Assembly: GCF_037081775.1 (NCBI RefSeq)
Contig: NZ_JBAMHQ010000001.1
Coordinates: forward strand, 124,001-188,000
DNA length: 64,000 nucleotides
Reading direction: 5' to 3'
Origin: Haladaptatus sp. ZSTT2
Lineage (GTDB): Archaea > Halobacteriota > Halobacteria > Halobacteriales > Halococcaceae
Numbering within the stretch: the stretch's first letter is position 1; each line of letters starts with the position of its first letter. A model generated the notes under the pieces. It did not search any database, had not been told where the DNA came from, and was given only the letters and a program-made list of their open reading frames with translations. The translations under genes were made by a program, and so were the position numbers. This document shows positions 61,325 through 64,000 of this stretch, piece after piece.

Positions 61325-61762
61325 ATGGCGTCTTCGCCAGCACAGTCAGCGAGCCACGAACTGAACCAAGACCACGCACTCTTCGTTGGCCTCGCCGTCG
61401 GCATCGGTGTGCTCTCGCTTTTTCTCCTCGTGGGTGTGTTGTTCGCAGCGTGGAGTCTCACTGACGCACTCAGCCACGCATCGCTCAGTACCGTTGGGTT
61501 CCTCTTCATTGGTGGTGCATTCATCGTTGCTGTGTTCGCCGTTCCCGTTACCGCATATTTGGGGTGGAAACTCGTCGTTCCCGCCGTGTTGTTCGCAATC
61601 GTCGCCATCTTTTGGGGTGCGCTCGCACTCTCTGTTCCCGTCATCAACGCCTCAACCGTGACGGGAATGGTTGCGTTCGCCCTGTTATACAGCCCAGTGT
61701 ATCTGATTCTCTACGCCCTCGGTGGTGGACTTGAACACTACGTCCACACGCGAAGTGCCTGA
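61325..61762 (+). CDS. Four-helix membrane protein, unknown
   Basis: This 145-residue protein has four clear hydrophobic segments (about 20-42, 55-80, 83-105 and 112-135), with short loops and polar ends. No catalytic residues or family signature are recognised. It lies between trmJ (42 nt upstream) and the coiled-coil gene on the same strand. A TTTTGT/AAAATT stretch just before the ATG may be promoter. Confidence 0.7.
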   Translation: MASSPAQSASHELNQDHALFVGLAVGIGVLSLFLLVGVLFAAWSLTDALSHASLSTVGFLFIGGAFIVAVFAVPVTAYLGWKLVVPAVLFAIVAIFWGALALSVPVINASTVTGMVAFALLYSPVYLILYALGGGLEHYVHTRSA

Positions 61763-61885
61763 GTCTATTCGCGGCAGGGTTCGGCCGATACCCAAGCCAA
61801 CAATCCTTTTGACGTTCGCAACCGAGTGAGTGCAAGCGATGGCCACACGTCAGCGACCACCACGGACGGACGAGAGGGCGGACTG

Positions 61886-63016
61886 ATGGACGCGCCAGCG
61901 GCGCAACTCAAGCGCGCAGACGCGGAGTTACAGGACATTGACGAGCGCATCGCAGCGATTGGGAGAGACAATCTCAATGACGTAGCCGACGCCTACACGG
62001 AGTTCTCGTCGGTGCTCGACCGCTACGAAGACCGGGCGACCGACCGCGACGACTTACAAGGCTACATCGAGTTCCGCGAGCAGATGGCGGAGGTGCTCAG
62101 CTCCGTTTCTGAGGACCTGCCACACTACGACGCCTTCACCGCCGCGGACGACGAACTCACGACCAGCGTCACGTCGGTGCTCAAACACGCGAACTTCGAC
62201 CGAGCGCGCTCGCAGCTCGAACCAGCACGAGAATACGCGGAGCTTCGCAGCCGCGAACAGGACGTACGAGACACGTACCGCACCGCGCGAAACGAACTCC
62301 AGAAACAACAGCGAACACTCGAAACCCAACTCGACGACCTTGAGCGTATCAAACGGCTGGGCGAGGCGGATTTAGACGCGCCCGTCTCGCTCTTGCGTGA
62401 GCCAATCGAGGCGTACAACGACGCGGTGGCCGAGGCATTCACCTCGTTTAAACAAACTGCCTCTGCGCGCGCCGTCCTCCAGTTGGTGGCCGAAACGACG
62501 GCGTACCCGTTGGTCGAGTACCGGCCGCCGCCGGAGAACTTACACGACTACGTCCACGAATCGGCAGTTGGCGAGGAGTCGCTGAATCGCTTGCTCGACC
62601 TCGCGGGCTACTCTCCGTCGAAACTCGACCACTACGTCGATACTCCACAAGCGTTTCGCTCGAACGTTGCGACGAATCAGTCGTATCTCCGCAGCCTTTC
62701 TGCAACCCCACTCCAAGTGTCGTGGCCGCCGGTCTCTGCGGACGCACTCGGCTGGCACATGCGCGAACGAATCGCTGTCGTCGGTCGGTTTGCGTCAGAC
62801 GAGGTGGTGGCACGCGCCCGCGCCGTTCGTGACCTCGGCCACCGCGACGATTACGAGCAGTTGCGCACGAGCGCGTCGGCACGCGAAGAATTGTCTGCGG
62901 AAGAACGCACTCGACTGCAGGACGGCGCTGTCGAACGCGACTGCAAGGAACATCGTGCGTCGCTCGACGCCCTCCGCGAAACGCTCGCAGCGTACCCGCC
63001 GCTTGGTCGCAGATAG
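61886..63016 (+). CDS. Coiled-coil protein (DUF7118-like)
   Basis: This 376-residue soluble acidic protein is dominated by helices with heptad-like spacing at about 5-60, 110-170 and 320-365. A central part (about 185-290) contains YRPPPENLHDYVHESAVG and LDLAGYSPSKLDHYV. I recall a haloarchaeal family DUF7118 of this kind, but the assignment is from memory. The start is ATG 61886; a GTG 20 codons upstream (61826) is possible. Function is unknown. Confidence 0.65.
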   Translation: MDAPAAQLKRADAELQDIDERIAAIGRDNLNDVADAYTEFSSVLDRYEDRATDRDDLQGYIEFREQMAEVLSSVSEDLPHYDAFTAADDELTTSVTSVLKHANFDRARSQLEPAREYAELRSREQDVRDTYRTARNELQKQQRTLETQLDDLERIKRLGEADLDAPVSLLREPIEAYNDAVAEAFTSFKQTASARAVLQLVAETTAYPLVEYRPPPENLHDYVHESAVGEESLNRLLDLAGYSPSKLDHYVDTPQAFRSNVATNQSYLRSLSATPLQVSWPPVSADALGWHMRERIAVVGRFASDEVVARARAVRDLGHRDDYEQLRTSASAREELSAEERTRLQDGAVERDCKEHRASLDALRETLAAYPPLGRR

Positions 63017-63092
63017 TTGGCAGCCAACACACTCTGTAGTCCCAACGCGTCAAACCCCAACCAGTCAACAAACTCACACTATTGGGGTGGCT

Positions 63093-63139
63093 GTGGGAAA
63101 TCACGGAAGAAATCGGGTTAAGCGCCGTGATTTCCCCAC
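63093..63139. repeat. Inverted repeat and GTGGGAAA repeats before the asparagine-synthase-like gene
   Basis: GTGGGAAATCACGG (63093-63106) pairs with CCGTGATTTCCCCAC (63125-63139), 14 bp with one bulged base and an 18-nt loop. A further TTTCCCACAA follows at 63142-63151, so three TTTCCC(C)ACA-type units occur in 60 nt. It lies 77 nt after the coiled-coil gene and 160 nt before the next start, and may end the former transcript or regulate the latter. Confidence 0.4.
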
Positions 63140-63299
63140 AATTTCCCACAATCACTCTGTGTGGTGGCACTTCGCACGACGGCCGAAGCGCACTTCTATA
63201 TGAACGGCTATCTGTCAACGAAGACAGTGTCAGCGCAATCTCACGGGCCTCTCAAATCGGTGTGGTTGGGCCACGACCGACGGTTGGAGACGAACTAGA

Positions 63300-64000
63300 A
63301 TGGTTGGATTAACTGGCGTACTTGGAACCGGCTCGCTCTCGGACGAGATGCGAGCGACGGCTACGTGGCGCGCAGAAGAGGTGACGTTCGCCGCGTCGGC
63401 TCCGCGTTTCGACCTCGCCTTCTCTGTCCACGAACTGCTCGCGGGCGACCAGCCGGTCGCGTGTGGCGACGAGCGCCGCCTGTGGCTCTGGGGCGACGTG
63501 TACGGCCGTGGTGGCTTGGGCGACTACACGCCGCGAGAAGACGACGTCGACGCCCCGACGTACGTTGCGTCGCTGCTTGACGCACACGGCGAGTCGATTC
63601 TCTCCGAGTTGAACGGCGAGTTCCTCATCGTCATCCACGACGAGCGCACAGACGAACTCAAACTCATCACCGACCGGTTTGCGACGCGGACGCTCCATTA
63701 TACACGCCCCACGGACGACTCACTCATCTTCTCGTCGTGTATCCAAGGGCTTGCGGCCGCCCCCGAGTTCGAACCGGAGTTCGACCTTCCGCACCTGTAC
63801 GAGTACCTCGAACTGCGCCGAGTGTTCGGTGTCGAAACCGCGCTCACAGGCGTTTCTGAACTCCAGCCGGGTGCGGTGACGACCATCGACCTCACCGACC
63901 TCTCACTTTCGGTCGAGTCGTACTGGCGGCCACACTACGACCCGGTCGACAAGCCATTTTCGTACTTCGTCGATACCCTTGCAGACACCCTCGAAGACCT
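63300..64000 (+). CDS. Asparagine synthase-like protein, cut by the window end
   Basis: The 5' part (about 233 codons) encodes an N-terminal class-II glutamine-amidotransferase-like domain: MVGLTGVLG at the start, LNGEFLIVIHDERTDELKLITDRFATRTLHY, and an asparagine-synthase-type YEYLELRRVFG to PGAVTTIDL transition. The amidotransferase nucleophile Cys2 is replaced by Val, so glutamine hydrolysis is unlikely. Such proteins usually use free ammonia or have other amide-forming roles. The synthetase domain lies beyond the window. A GGAG ribosome-binding-like site lies about 13 nt before the ATG. Confidence 0.8.
   Translation, partial: MVGLTGVLGTGSLSDEMRATATWRAEEVTFAASAPRFDLAFSVHELLAGDQPVACGDERRLWLWGDVYGRGGLGDYTPREDDVDAPTYVASLLDAHGESILSELNGEFLIVIHDERTDELKLITDRFATRTLHYTRPTDDSLIFSSCIQGLAAAPEFEPEFDLPHLYEYLELRRVFGVETALTGVSELQPGAVTTIDLTDLSLSVESYWRPHYDPVDKPFSYFVDTLADTLED

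Noticed and set aside
63092-63151. TTTCCCACA repeats as a replication origin (ORB) cluster
   Set aside because: The repeats do not match the haloarchaeal origin boxes I know, and no orc1/cdc6 gene is adjacent.
63082-63312. Short plus-strand frame before the asparagine-synthase-like gene
   Set aside because: It covers the inverted-repeat region, overlaps the next start codon, starts with TTG and its product looks unlike a protein. Noted as a repeat region instead.

Overview
The window is chromosomal DNA of an extremely halophilic archaeon (class Halobacteria). The DNA is GC-rich and the proteins are strongly acidic. Typical haloarchaeal families are present: a Bat/HTH_10 sensor-regulator, 7TM-PAS histidine kinases, FilR1 and membrane-anchored winged-helix regulators, Tat lipoproteins, MptE, TrmJ, ThyX and a UbiA prenyltransferase. 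Several genes have a TATA box about 27 nt before the start codon, as expected for leaderless transcripts. I cannot name the genus from sequence alone.

Layout. 1-3.6 kb: a broken family-B DNA polymerase gene, a small hypothetical gene, a PEBP lipoprotein, a CapA-like phosphoesterase and a YjbQ protein. 3.7-6.9 kb: a NikR-like regulator beside a znuA-znuC-znuB metal ABC importer. 7.2-19.4 kb: regulators and signalling (Bat-like protein, winged-helix protein, 7TM kinase, FilR1-type regulator), a MATE exporter, an APH-like kinase, a HAD phosphatase and a berberine-bridge-like FAD oxidoreductase. 19.5-23.1 kb: a compositionally foreign block ending exactly at a tRNA-Glu(CTC) gene. A 12-nt copy of the tRNA 3' end lies at the far side, so I read it as a small integrated, probably decayed element carrying a ferritin, two unknown genes and a truncated nucleotidyltransferase-HTH pseudogene. 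23.4-36.7 kb: a membrane-anchored regulator, DUF2082 zinc ribbon, ThyX, cupin, MBL hydrolase, P-loop ATPase pair, a large FAD/FeS oxidoreductase, superoxide dismutase, a DJ-1 protein, a second 7TM kinase, a UbiA prenyltransferase and a photolyase.

36.8-58 kb is an acyl-CoA and hydroxy-acid metabolism district. It holds three SDRs, a PaaG-type enoyl-CoA hydratase, an R2lox-type di-metal oxidase, two acyl-CoA dehydrogenases, a 3-hydroxyacyl-CoA dehydrogenase, an ACAD10/11- or LvaA-like kinase, a CaiB protein with alpha-methylacyl-CoA racemase motifs, two LLM-type (probably F420-dependent) oxidoreductases, a TPP-dependent decarboxylase-like enzyme and a GlcD-type FAD oxidase. Sir2, cupin, glutaredoxin, redoxin-like, GNAT, MBL, HAD and MsrA genes are interspersed. 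Together these could degrade methyl-branched or hydroxylated acyl chains; that is inference. Palindromic operator candidates sit in front of several of these genes.

58-64 kb: pterin genes (mptE, folP), a zinc-binding hypothetical overlapping trmJ, a membrane protein, a coiled-coil protein and the 5' part of an asparagine-synthase-like gene cut by the window end. No rRNA, CRISPR array or intact transposase gene was seen.
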